Source: Mesaphorura yosii (Eukaryota; Arthropoda; Collembola; Poduromorpha; Tullbergiidae). Taken from it: a DNA stretch of 64,000 nt. The DNA is taken from the NCBI GenBank assembly GCA_009869945.1, contig WIXG01000180.1:62001-126000 (forward strand), given 5' to 3'. The translations under genes were made by a program, and so were the position numbers. The notes beneath the pieces are model-generated. The model saw only the letters and a program-made list of their open reading frames with translations, did no database searches and was not told where the DNA came from. Of this stretch, positions 51,205 to 61,100 are shown piece by piece (position 1 is the first letter of the stretch; every line of letters starts with the position of its first letter).

Positions 51205-52422
51205 ATGTTCTCTCGTGTAAAATCATTCGTCAGAAATCATTGGAAGAAGGTTGTAATTGGGGGCATAACGGTGCAAGTCGTAAATTATGGAATTCAATAC
51301 GCTACTAATCGGATTCTTCAGTACCACGAAGCTCAGGCTCAAGAATACTGGAACAAGACGAAGAAGCAGCAACACTTTGAAAGCACTGAGGAAACCTTCG
51401 TGGAAACTTATCTGGCACTGCTACCAAAATTGAAGGAAACCATTGTTAAGAATTTGGACGCTGAAGGTCGCAAAAATTTGCTCAAAAGTAGCACAGCAAA
51501 CAAACTAGAAATCTGGGAGGAACTCAAAGCCATCGCCTTCAGTCGCATCATTGTTACCATATACTCTACATCAATATTGAACGTACTACTTAGAATACAG
51601 CTCAACGTCATTGGCGGATATCTCTTCCTGGAATCTGGTGAGAATAAGCAACACGCATGGCGAAACGTTAATGGCGTCATCCTTTCCAACACGACGGCCA
51701 TCGACACGGATCTACAGAAGAAGTACTTGTCGCTGGCAAACTACTTTGTTCGTGAAGGCGTAACAGATTTGTGTGGGATCGTTTATGAGAAATCGAAGAA
51801 CGTACTCAAAGATATTTCACTAAAGAAGAAGCTGACCATCAGAGACTTGGAAAGGATCATCTGGACAATTATAAGTGACTTGAGAGTCGATTCCAGGCGC
51901 ACTGGGCATATTGCGCATCCGGCCACATGCTCTTGGAAGTACGTCTTTCCTCAAGATCTTCTAGAGAAGAACAACTACTTTACGGATGCTGCCTCGAAGT
52001 TCCAACCACACTATATTCCGCCAGATATTTACGAACACTTACTGAACGAAACATTTGATCTCTTGGACTCCGATGACGTCCGCGGAATTTTGAAGGCCTT
52101 TGAAAGTCGTGGAATTAGTCACTTCGTGGACCGAGTGTCCGACTCACTGACAACGCAGCCAACCACATCTCCGTCACCTGCCGATGACAACAGGACCATG
52201 TACACCTCGGATATTTCCGCAGAACCGTCTGCTGCTTGTAGCAGACCCTTGTTTCACGAAGCCTCCACTCCCTTAGCTAAGGTTATTCCAGTAATGAATA
52301 ATTTTGTCGAAACTTGTATGATTGGATCTGATCCGTGGATAGTTTTGCTAGCCACTGCAGACAATGCCAGAGTTCTTGGAGCAAATGTATATGAATCCTT
52401 CAGTACGAAATTGAATAATTAA
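51205..52422 (+). CDS. PEX3: PEX3 peroxisomal biogenesis factor 3
   Basis: Integral peroxisomal membrane protein that serves as docking receptor for PEX19 carrying newly made peroxisomal membrane proteins. One uninterrupted frame of 405 aa (human PEX3 is about 373). The N-terminus is basic with a membrane anchor near residues 15-32 (KKVVIGGITVQVVNYGIQY), as expected. Family blocks: YWNKTKKQQHFESTEETF, NKLEIWEELKAIAFSR (PEX19-binding region), LLRIQLNVIGGYLFLE, KYLSLANYFV, and near the end LAKVIPVMNNF and ANVYESFST. The insert around residues 310-345 is Ser/Thr-rich. A poly(A) signal begins 8 bases after the stop. Its lack of introns contrasts with most genes around it. Confidence 0.94.
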   Translation: MFSRVKSFVRNHWKKVVIGGITVQVVNYGIQYATNRILQYHEAQAQEYWNKTKKQQHFESTEETFVETYLALLPKLKETIVKNLDAEGRKNLLKSSTANKLEIWEELKAIAFSRIIVTIYSTSILNVLLRIQLNVIGGYLFLESGENKQHAWRNVNGVILSNTTAIDTDLQKKYLSLANYFVREGVTDLCGIVYEKSKNVLKDISLKKKLTIRDLERIIWTIISDLRVDSRRTGHIAHPATCSWKYVFPQDLLEKNNYFTDAASKFQPHYIPPDIYEHLLNETFDLLDSDDVRGILKAFESRGISHFVDRVSDSLTTQPTTSPSPADDNRTMYTSDISAEPSAACSRPLFHEASTPLAKVIPVMNNFVETCMIGSDPWIVLLATADNARVLGANVYESFSTKLNN

Positions 52423-52429
52423 AATTGTA

Positions 52430-52435
52430 AATAAA
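52430..52435 (+). terminator. Poly(A) signal of PEX3
   Basis: AATAAA starting 8 bases after the PEX3 stop codon, implying an extremely short 3' UTR. Confidence 0.55.
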
Positions 52436-53054
52436 TGCTGCGATTTCCGAAATGACATTCTTAACTCCATTTCACTCCTTCAATGATTCACCACTAGCAA
52501 GCTATTCACTAATTTAATTAATTTCGTGCACTGCATGGGGTCAATCGAACGTTCAAAAATGAAAATAGTACATGTTTAATAGTTCATTTCTTTTGCCATC
52601 CATATTCTTTTGATAATAGAGTTTATACATCACAAGAATTTTTTGATAATCAGAGTTTTAAAGTTCAAGGGTATAAAAGTTTGGTCTGTCTGACTGGTTT
52701 CGGCTAACTATTAAAATGTACATTCTAGTTGAATTTACAATACTTCGTTTCAGCAAGATCAGAGTGGCATCAGAGAACTATTTTTTGACTTGAAATAAAC
52801 AGTTCATGGAAATAAGAAAACAAACATCTAGTTACAAGTAACGAGACTCTTTGGTAGAAAATTCGTAAAATAAGAATCTTGGTAACAGTGTTGGACTTGA
52901 CTGGGAGAATTTCTTTTCAATGACTGGCTTTTAGTTGGTGGTGACAAGATTACGAGAATTCTTCCATCTAGTGAATCGTAAAATAATTAAGCGAAAATTA
53001 TTGTTCCACAGCATGGGCTCTGAGCAAGCTTTGGTTGGCGTGAGTGTGCATTGC
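52436..53054. other. Convergent spacer between PEX3 and arfaptin
   Basis: AT-rich, no coding sequence recognised. It should contain the arfaptin 3' UTR. I see no canonical AATAAA on the minus strand, only an ATTAAA variant (TTTAAT on +) at 52575-52580. Confidence 0.5.
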
Positions 53055-54487
53055 TTATTTCTCGAGCCAAGAAGGTGTGCCTGAATTCGGTGTTCTTACT
53101 TTGATGGAAAACTGCTTGATGGTCGATTCGAGAGCTTGCTGATTTCCAGAGAAGTAAGCGGAAATTGCATTATGAAAGAGAAGAAGTTGCTTGTGCATCA
53201 CTTTGATCTAGACAGGAGTCACAAATTAAACGTACTTCAAACAATTATTAGCCTTTTACAGGGCGAATCTATTGGGACAAGATGCTTACTCGGTTTTCAT
53301 CCAGAAACTGTAACTTAATGTTGACGTCGTCTTTCAACTTCTCGTAGCTGGTCTTGTAGATGTTAAAATTCCTTTGTGCCTCGTCCACTTTAGCACTAGA
53401 AGTTTCAGTCTTTGGCATTTGCAGCATCAATTCCAAGTCAGATCGATACGCGTCATATTCTATCCTATAAATAAAAAAATAATTGCTGAGTTAGACCTTT
53501 GGATTTCGATCATATTTAAATAAGTTTTTGAGTTATACCTTGCATTTTCATACTGTTTAATTGTTAGAATTGTATCTTCAATAGTTTTGTTGCACAGCGT
53601 ATTTACAGATGACAAGAAGAAGTTCAAAGCACTCAATAAAACTTCCCCATTTTTGTGTAAATTCCTTTGAGTTTCGGCGTTGAATAAGAATTCTTGCTGT
53701 AATTCCGGAGACTTTTGAGCCAAGTCAGAAAATACTTCCGCTAGAGCTTGCTAAAGAAAAGATTCAATTGCAATCACAAATTTGCGTTGGGAAATAATGT
53801 AGAAGGTTTTGAGCACTATGTACCTGTGTCTGAATTGCATGATAAAAATGGCTGGTGAAAGCTCGACTAAGCCCCAAAACTTGTAGGTACCGTCGTTTTA
53901 TGTCTCGGAGGTGTTCAATTCGGGTTTCCAATTCTGAAAGGAAAGTACACGTCCTGAAATAGCTAGCTTTCATTTAGTTCGATGACAACTTACCGGAGTC
54001 GACTGTTCGAGACGTCTTTCCAAGTTTTTCAAACATTAATTGTTTTGTACATTTGTAAGTTGAAATGCTCCAGTTTTTAATGGTTTCGATCTTAGATTGT
54101 GAAGAGAAGGGTCTTGGTTCACCGTTCTGAGGACTCTGGGCGGCACCGAGTGACATGGATGCTGGAACTGACACTGTTTTTAAAAAAAAACATAAATATA
54201 ATACAACTGCAGCTTTGCAATAATCTGATTTATGAAGTGTTACTTGACGATGATAACATTGATGGCTTGGGAGGATTATATTGTCTGTAATTTGACGTTG
54301 TTGCAGCCCGAAATGGCGCTGGAATAGGTCGCATGGAATCTTGGTGTTCTCCACTAGAAGTGTGAGACACCATTAGCGTTGCCGCAGCCCGGTCCCTGTC
54401 TGCGTGGGTTGACGAGCCTTCCCCTTCACCGCCTGAATCCATCTCCTCGTAAAGGCCACAGTTCTCAGGTTCCATAGACATCGACAT
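53055..54487 (-). CDS. ARFIP: Arfaptin (AH/BAR-domain protein)
   Basis: Crescent-shaped BAR-domain protein that binds ARF/ARL1 and Rac GTPases at the trans-Golgi and takes part in vesicle and secretory-granule formation. Exons on the minus strand: 54487-54244, 54173-53994, 53933-53824, 53750-53539, 53464-53290, 53207-53055 (stop TAA), about 357 aa. The first 105 residues are Ser/acid-rich and variable. The AH domain runs from about residue 110: [126 protein letters not shown], ending PSWLEK. This tail matches vertebrate ARFIP1/2 'PSWLEEQ'. One gene here stands for the two vertebrate paralogues. Confidence 0.94.
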
Positions 54488-55399
54488 TTTTGTCACAACT
54501 CTTTACTGCAACCCCAATTTCAATGAGATAGAATTATCATCAGCTTTGAAAATAGCAGAAATCCTTTCAAGTTTCAGCACCTTATAATTAAAGAACGGTC
54601 GGGATGCAAGCGGCCGATATAAAATTGGACAAAACGTAATGAAGTGTCTCTGCAGATTCAGTTGCCAGCAGACACTTGCACTTGCTCACAACTGTTCACA
54701 ATTCACACCCGCACTTGATCAATTGCTCGCTTGAAGTAAAACAGCTTTTGTAAACAAATGCTTCAAGAACTTGTAAACATAAAAACGCGAGCACTTGCTG
54801 GGAATTACGCAATTCCAGATTAGGTTTGTTACAAGTAATTTTCGGTTTCTGCTGCAGTTTGCAGCTGTCTCACAAAGTTCGGTAACTAATTTTTGAATAG
54901 TGGCTGACAAGATGGAAAAATCACTGTCGTCGCTATGATTTCTTGTGTGATATTCACCATGAAAGCATTTGTCCTTTAGTGAAAGAGAGACTCCGTCCAC
55001 GCTCCTATGTACACGACTAATTAGGGTCGGTTGCTTGAGGTTTTGCGCGATTATTCTGTCGATTATGAATTTTTTGTCTAAATTAATTGGCTGGCTTGCA
55101 AGTGCAAGCCACACTCGAGACACCGTCTAAAGAAATAGTGAAGCGAAAAGTGAGATGGTTGTGACGATGTAGGTACGTTGTAATTATCATGAATAAATCA
55201 CGCTTACTGAGAGTACAACACGCAAATTAAATGCAAGCGAACGAGACGCAGCTCGGATGTGAGATTCTAACGAAAGCCCGAACAATTGAAGGTTGGATGT
55301 TGCGATTGCCACTGATTAATTAATCACGCCGTTATTCAAATCAAGCCAAATAAAGCAATAAAAGGGAGATGAATCACAATAGCCGATCAGGATCGTGAA
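54488..55399. promoter_or_regulatory. Upstream region of arfaptin and of the divergent candidate gene
   Basis: No supported coding exon. A minus-strand frame of 134 codons (55123-54719) opens with GTG and contains no ATG, and matches nothing I know. The region presumably carries the arfaptin promoter. Confidence 0.4.
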
Positions 55400-55754
55400 A
55401 TGGCTCGCCCTTTGCCTTCTCGCAATGCTAAAACAAAACGCATTACTCATACGGAGGTAAGGAGAACGCATCAGGCAAGCTACGTTGCTACAGGAAGCCG
55501 TTCTACTGCAGGAAGAGTACAATGTTCTCAAGACTGGAGAGGAAGCCGTGGAATACAAATCAATGGAGCACGACAAGGTCTTCTATCCAGCAGGGCCAGT
55601 ACGCAAACTCCAATGGACAATGCTTTCGGTGAATTCGGTGTCTCATTCTTTGGGTTTTTTACTCGTCTTAAGCACGTAGCCATGCTGATGTTATTGCTAT
55701 TGCGCTGGGAGCGTATAAGAATCACATCGGTCCTAATTCGGACGTAATCGTATA
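55400..55754 (+). CDS. Unrecognised small candidate gene
   Basis: I do not recognise this protein. ATG at 55400 opens a 115-codon frame to 55747 (MARPLPSRNAKTKRITHTE first). Two other readings look protein-like: a segment from 55494 (EAVLLQEEYNVLKTGEEA, in a different frame, reachable only by removing a 37-nt segment with GT-AG ends that is short for this genome), and a final segment reading SHADVIAIALGAYKNHIG then PNSDVIV, stop TAA at 55752-55754. The last joins in phase to the 55400 frame if a donor such as 55640 (G|gtgtct) is spliced to the acceptor ending 55672. The true structure is unresolved. Confidence 0.3.
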
Positions 55755-56174
55755 ATCTTGTTTACCTGCTTGTGGCGAGACCCGAATTTTCATTCCACGA
55801 AAGCAGTAATTGTTTTTCACTCCCTTTCACTTTCCCATTGACTTCCTTTACGGGGGCTGCACAAACTTCAAAAATTAATTTTAATGATCTGATGGATGTG
55901 AAAAATCAACTGGCACTACTAATTCATTCAGCGAATAATGCATTTATTGGAACCGGCTCAATTTTACATTTGACTAGTTGTTCAATCTAGTGCTTGGAAA
56001 ATAGCTCTCATACTAAGGTGAATGCAAATATTTAACATGATTGATGTAGAAACTTTCATGATATAAATTTTACTTCTTCTTATGGAATTACTGACCTACT
56101 TAACTGAAAGTCTCACTCCAGATCGTCTATGTTACGGGGCTACATTAACTGCTTGAGACGTTGCGAGCCTGAAG
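55755..56174. other. Convergent spacer before PGK
   Basis: No coding exon seen. On the minus strand an AATAAA (TTTATT on +, 55943-55948) lies about 227 bases past the PGK stop and is its likely poly(A) signal. Confidence 0.5.
55943..55948 (-). terminator. Probable poly(A) signal of PGK
   Basis: TTTATT on the plus strand reads AATAAA on the minus strand, the first canonical signal noticed after the PGK stop. Confidence 0.45.
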
Positions 56175-57942
56175 TTAGGCGTCTGACAAAGCTTGGCATC
56201 CCGGCAAAATTTTTCCTGAAAACCACAGTAGGGGTGAATAATTTAAAGGTCAATCATAAAAAATTTAGCCGAAGTATGATGAAATACCTTCCAAAAGTTC
56301 GAGACTTGCTCCGCCTCCAGTACTAACATGGCTGACTTTGTCTTCGGTGTTCCATTTAGCACAGCACGTAGCCGTATCTCCTCCACCAATGATGGTCACA
56401 GTGCCTTTTGTAGTAGCATTAACAACTCCATCCATGATTGCTTTAGTACCTTTGGCGAAGTTTGGGAACTCGAACACTCCCATTGGCCTTCAAGCATAAG
56501 TTGAGCATATTTACACTTCCAATCTACCACCACGCATAAATTAAACCATGACTGACGTATTTCTCATACCCGTTCCAGACAATAACTTTGGCTCGGTCAA
56601 CAGCTTCGAGAAATTGTTTGCTAGATTTTTCTCCAATATCTAGTCCCAGCCACCCATCTGGAACTCCAGATTGTAAGTCCGCAACTTTCACCTGTTTAAA
56701 GAAGAAAATCTTTGTTGCAACTACTACTGTAAAGCTACTTAAATCCAGATTGCGCTTACAGCCGCATCTTCGGCGAATTTATCACCGCACACAAAGTCCA
56801 CAGGAATATGAATTTTAACACCGTTCTTTTCCGCTTTCTGCATGAGTCTGTCCACAATCTTGGAACCTTCCTCATCGAAGAGTGAATTGCCAATCTGTGT
56901 ACAATTTATCAAATGGCATTACATTAATGGCTGCTCAGGTAGCTTGAACAGCATCAGATCATATTACCTTTGTTCCCTTCAGCTGCTTCAAGAAAGTAAA
57001 CGCCATGCCGCCTCCAATGATCATTTCGTTGACTTTATCCAGTAAGTTTTCTATCAATAAAATTTTATCGGCAACTTTGGCTCCTCCCAATATGGCAAGA
57101 AATGGGCTAAGAGAGGTAATCAGAGTTGATTGTAAAGTACACAATCTGGCTGAAAAATATAATGAATGAACAGACTAACCGCTCCGGATTGTCCAATGCT
57201 TTTGCAAAGTATTGTAATTCCTTCTTTAGCAGAAAGCCAGCTGCCCTTTGCTCATAACCTTCGCCCATCATGGAGCTATGTGCTCGATGAGCAGTACCAA
57301 AAGCATCGTTCACGTAAATATCTCCTAGTTTTCGTAGACTCTCTCTGAACGCCTTGATGCTCTCAGCCGAGGCCTTGACCTATACAAGAAGAAAATTGAC
57401 GGTAAGTTCACTCTCATTCATCAATTGACAATGTGCTAAGAAATTTTACCTTATTTCCGCTCGCATCGACACCTTTGCCCTCTTCTTCAAGGTGGAACCT
57501 GAGGTTCTCCAGCAGTATAATACTGCCGGGCGCTGGGTCAAGGCAAGCCTTTTCCACATCCGGTCCCACGCAGTCAGGAAGAAAGGTGACATCTTTCCCA
57601 AGAAGTTTCTTGACTTCCTCCGCAACCGGCTTCAGTGAGTACTTTGGGTTAGGAAGACCGTCTGGACGACCCAAGTGGGATGACAAAACCACACTTTTGG
57701 CTCCCTTCTCTAATGCGTACTTCACCGAGTCAAGTGCAGCGACAATACGCTGGTTGTTCGTAATTACACCGTCCTTTAAGGGAACATTGAAGTCCACTCT
57801 GAAAAATCAAATGTGAATCTTAGGTTCCTTGAGTCTTCTGTCAGGTAGGAACAACGCATGCAATAATCCGATAAACGTACCGCATGAAGACTCGCTTGCC
57901 AGGCACGTTCAGAGCATCGATGCTTAATTTGTTGAGGGCCAT
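56175..57942 (-). CDS. PGK: Phosphoglycerate kinase
   Basis: Cytosolic glycolytic enzyme that transfers phosphate from 1,3-bisphosphoglycerate to ADP. Exons on the minus strand: 57942-57881, 57798-57450, 57379-57180, 57106-56968, 56894-56760, 56691-56570, 56487-56288, 56215-56175 (stop TAA), 415 aa, against 417 in human PGK1; all phases agree. Visible motifs: [19 protein letters not shown] (substrate Asp and Asn), [114 protein letters not shown] (nucleotide-binding hinge), ending [11 protein letters not shown]. No key residue appears lost. Confidence 0.97.
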
Positions 57943-58142
57943 CGTAAACCTTGACAGAAGTATTTTCTCCTCTAACCTGTACACGAAAGTAATAACAAAG
58001 TTAAACTCAATCGGCAAACTTAATACTATCAGTTCCAGCTCCAATTAAAATTCTAACTTTCAGTTGCACTACGTGAGAGAGCAATTAAAATAAGAACAAA
58101 GTCGCCGGTGGCATAACTCTTACTACCTCTCACTTACTTACC
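57943..58142 (-). other. PGK 5' leader with a probable untranslated-region intron
   Basis: On the minus strand a strong donor CAG|gtaagtaagt sits at 58142/58141 and an acceptor cgtgtacag ends at 57977, 34 bases before the start codon. Splicing would remove 165 bases (58141-57977) and leave a short leader. The transcription start must be at or beyond 58143. Confidence 0.55.
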
Positions 58143-61100
58143 TGAACGATTTAAATCAAAGTCCGGTTATCTACAGAAGTTGAACACAAATGAGGTCGAA
58201 TTAGACAGGGTAACTAGCAAGAAGAGCTTCAAAATACAGAACCAACTGATTTAGATGAGGAGATTGGGTTGCCTTTTCATGTGCGGATTCAGAGTCAAAC
58301 TGTCACATGCGCATCAGCTCGTACGCAGATGCACAACACTCGTAACCTCGTGAAACTGTTTCTTGATTCTTCAAGGTTTTTCCCAAAACCAAAGCTTCAC
58401 CGTACTGCACTCGCACAGTGTTGACTCACTGGAACTCAGAGATTGCGTTTATGGTCACAGCTTGCAGCTTGAAGCACTCGGATCAGCATTAGGGGATCAC
58501 GACTTTATCACTCTTGCCGCATTGCTGCATTGGGACAACCTGGCTTGCACGATATTGATTGTCTATTGGAAAAGCTTTACAAGATTTATTATTGAATCAG
58601 GGCTTTGTACGTGCACGTGAAAAAATAATTTCATGAAGAAATGATTGTTCTGGGAGGCTTAAATCTTTGATCTTGAATTCGAACTCAAGATTAGATCTCA
58701 TTCCGTAAGAACATACAAATGAAAAAATGAAATGCGTTTCTTCTGTAACTTGTGCATGTGCAAAGGTTAATTCTGCAAACAAAGTGCAGGGTATGATTGC
58801 TCTTTATTTATGACTTTATACTCAGGCCATGAAAAGTCCCTGATTGCGATAACTAATCCAGAATCCGAAAGTTGCATCCCGCGAAGGTGTACAATGCGAA
58901 ATTCGTTGTGGTAGATTATGGAATGAGCCTTTGAACCCTAGTGTAGGACAACGAAATTAAATTAAATGCATTCACTTCTGCAATAAGAGCTGTCCTGCTG
59001 TCAGCTCACAACAGGCACGGGCCTCACGATATTAAATGCTAAAAATGAAACTCATTTCGGTTGGCTTAAACCGGTGGTATGTGGTCTCATAAACTTAAAT
59101 TAAAGATATCATTACTCATATTCGTGTTGTGCTTAATAATAAATGCCACTTCCTTTTGTTACTCTCCTCCTGGTACTTGCCGTCAGGTTTCAAATGAGCT
59201 TGAGTCTCAGTTTTTCTAATCTTCATCTTTCAAGCTGAGACAGATTACTTTTCCCGGAAAATTGCAACTTTCCCGGTTGAAAGAATGACGGGTGGCAATA
59301 TAAAAGAAAGTGTTTAGCTTTCGGTGGAAGTTAAGCACATGATTTCATCTAAAAATTAAAATGCTTGTTGCAACAGGCAGAATTGTCGAACTTTTCCAAT
59401 GCCGGTATTCTCACGGTTTCTCGAGTGATCGACATTGAGTGGGTTGCATAATTGTCATGCAAGTAGTCAAATATTCGGCGACTCCTGTGACCCGCATGTA
59501 GCTCCAGGGAGGAAGGCGAGCGCCAATTTGCAATCACATCGTGTCCTTGATTCCATTCTCATTATCTGACGATCACATGCTTAAAGTCAGCCTTCTTTGC
59601 TTTATTTTACTGTCCACTGTGAATTGTTCACCAGCATGTGCGAAAGGGGGCAAATTTTGTTGACGTCTTGCAGAGATAAATTTCTGAGCGCCGAAGAGCA
59701 GATGTCTTGTCTCGCCCGAGAAAGCTCGTTGGTTTAAATTACTTTGCTGATAGATGCCCCGGCATTCTTTGCAGCAAAAGTCCTGCTTCCACTTCCACCG
59801 AGCTGCACAACTTTGCTACAAGTAGTTCATGGTAGATGCGTTTGCACTTAAGATATTCCCATTCCAGACATCAAACCATTTGCTCCCGGCGGTAGAATCC
59901 TGGAACACTTTCCCGGATCTTGATGTTCCTGCACGCGTGGACCCAGCTTTGCACGCTAGAGTTTTTTGCATGCCTGCCTCTTCGTCAGCCTTTCTCATTC
60001 TCGCTTCACGCTCGCCGATGCACTTTTGGTAGCTTTCTTTTCCTGCATTCAATATGCTGTCTCAGCATTCCACTACCCAAATCTTAGACCAGACGCAAAA
60101 TGTCAGTTCCACCTGCGAGGCTTGAGCAGACAAACCGTACATTTGCCCGCATTAAGACTGTCTCCAGTTTACCTTCGTATATCGTGCCAGGCGAATTCGG
60201 AGAACGTGACACGAATTAAATCAATTGTTCTCACTCAATCCAGGTGCCAGAGAGGCCGGGTAACATGACTGCGGATTTGAAAAGAAACTCAAGGCGCTTT
60301 TAAATCCCTGAGTTAAAATATCAACGAATCTCAAAATAAGATTAAAAAATCAAAGGAAGCAGAATTGGCTTCGATTGGTTACACAGAGCATTTTGTTACT
60401 TGCATTTTCGAGGTTGAGACATCTTTCCGACCTAATTTGCTTACGGTTCTCTGCAAATTCTGCTTTGTTCTTCCTAAATCGGACGTAGAGTGCTAAGACT
60501 GAGAGAATGAAAAACGAACAAACACGAAGATGCTTGTACCAATAATCAAGTCCAGATGAGCAAACAACTAGAATCATTTCTGAGGTTACGAAATCAATAC
60601 AATACAGGAGGTAGAATTCGACTGCAGTTGGACCTCTGAATTTCTTTCCCTCGTTTCTTATCTATTTAATGCAAACAACCGAACTTGTGCCGTGCCATTT
60701 TCCCGCCAAAGTGGCCAGCCTATATTCTCCGCTTTGACTTCTAGACGAGAGGCCCGTTGCTTCTCAGGAAGGCGTGGAGTGAAAGTGAAACTCTCGAGTC
60801 AATAGTTGTATGTTATCGATGTAATAACAAACACGTTAACAATAACAATGGAATGAATCGAAAGGGTAGCAGCTTATCAACTGATGGTTGACACACGCCT
60901 ACGTGACGCCCCACACAGAATAAAGTTCAAACCGCGTCGCCATTCTTCGCCACCAGAAACCAGTCAATCCTGAAAGCCTCCGTTGATGTGAATGTCACCA
61001 GCATCAACACCCCGTTCGCGAACTCGCCTCACTGGAATTAATTTGATAAATGAACTACTCTGTCAAGTGCTATAAAATTTCGGACGGAATTCAAAGACGA

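Noticed and set aside
53081-53099. GT...AG segment of 19 bases near the arfaptin stop
   Set aside because: Too short to be an intron. Reading straight through gives the expected end PSWLEK followed by a stop, as in other arfaptins.
54719-55123. Minus-strand 134-codon frame upstream of arfaptin
   Set aside because: Opens with GTG, contains no ATG, no recognisable motif and no convincing splice sites. It probably overlaps promoter or 5' UTR.
56129-56326. Plus-strand 65-codon frame
   Set aside because: Lies over the last two PGK exons on the opposite strand and has no family similarity.
57433-57816. Plus-strand 127-codon frame
   Set aside because: Exact antisense shadow of the largest PGK exon; its amino acid sequence has no features of its own.
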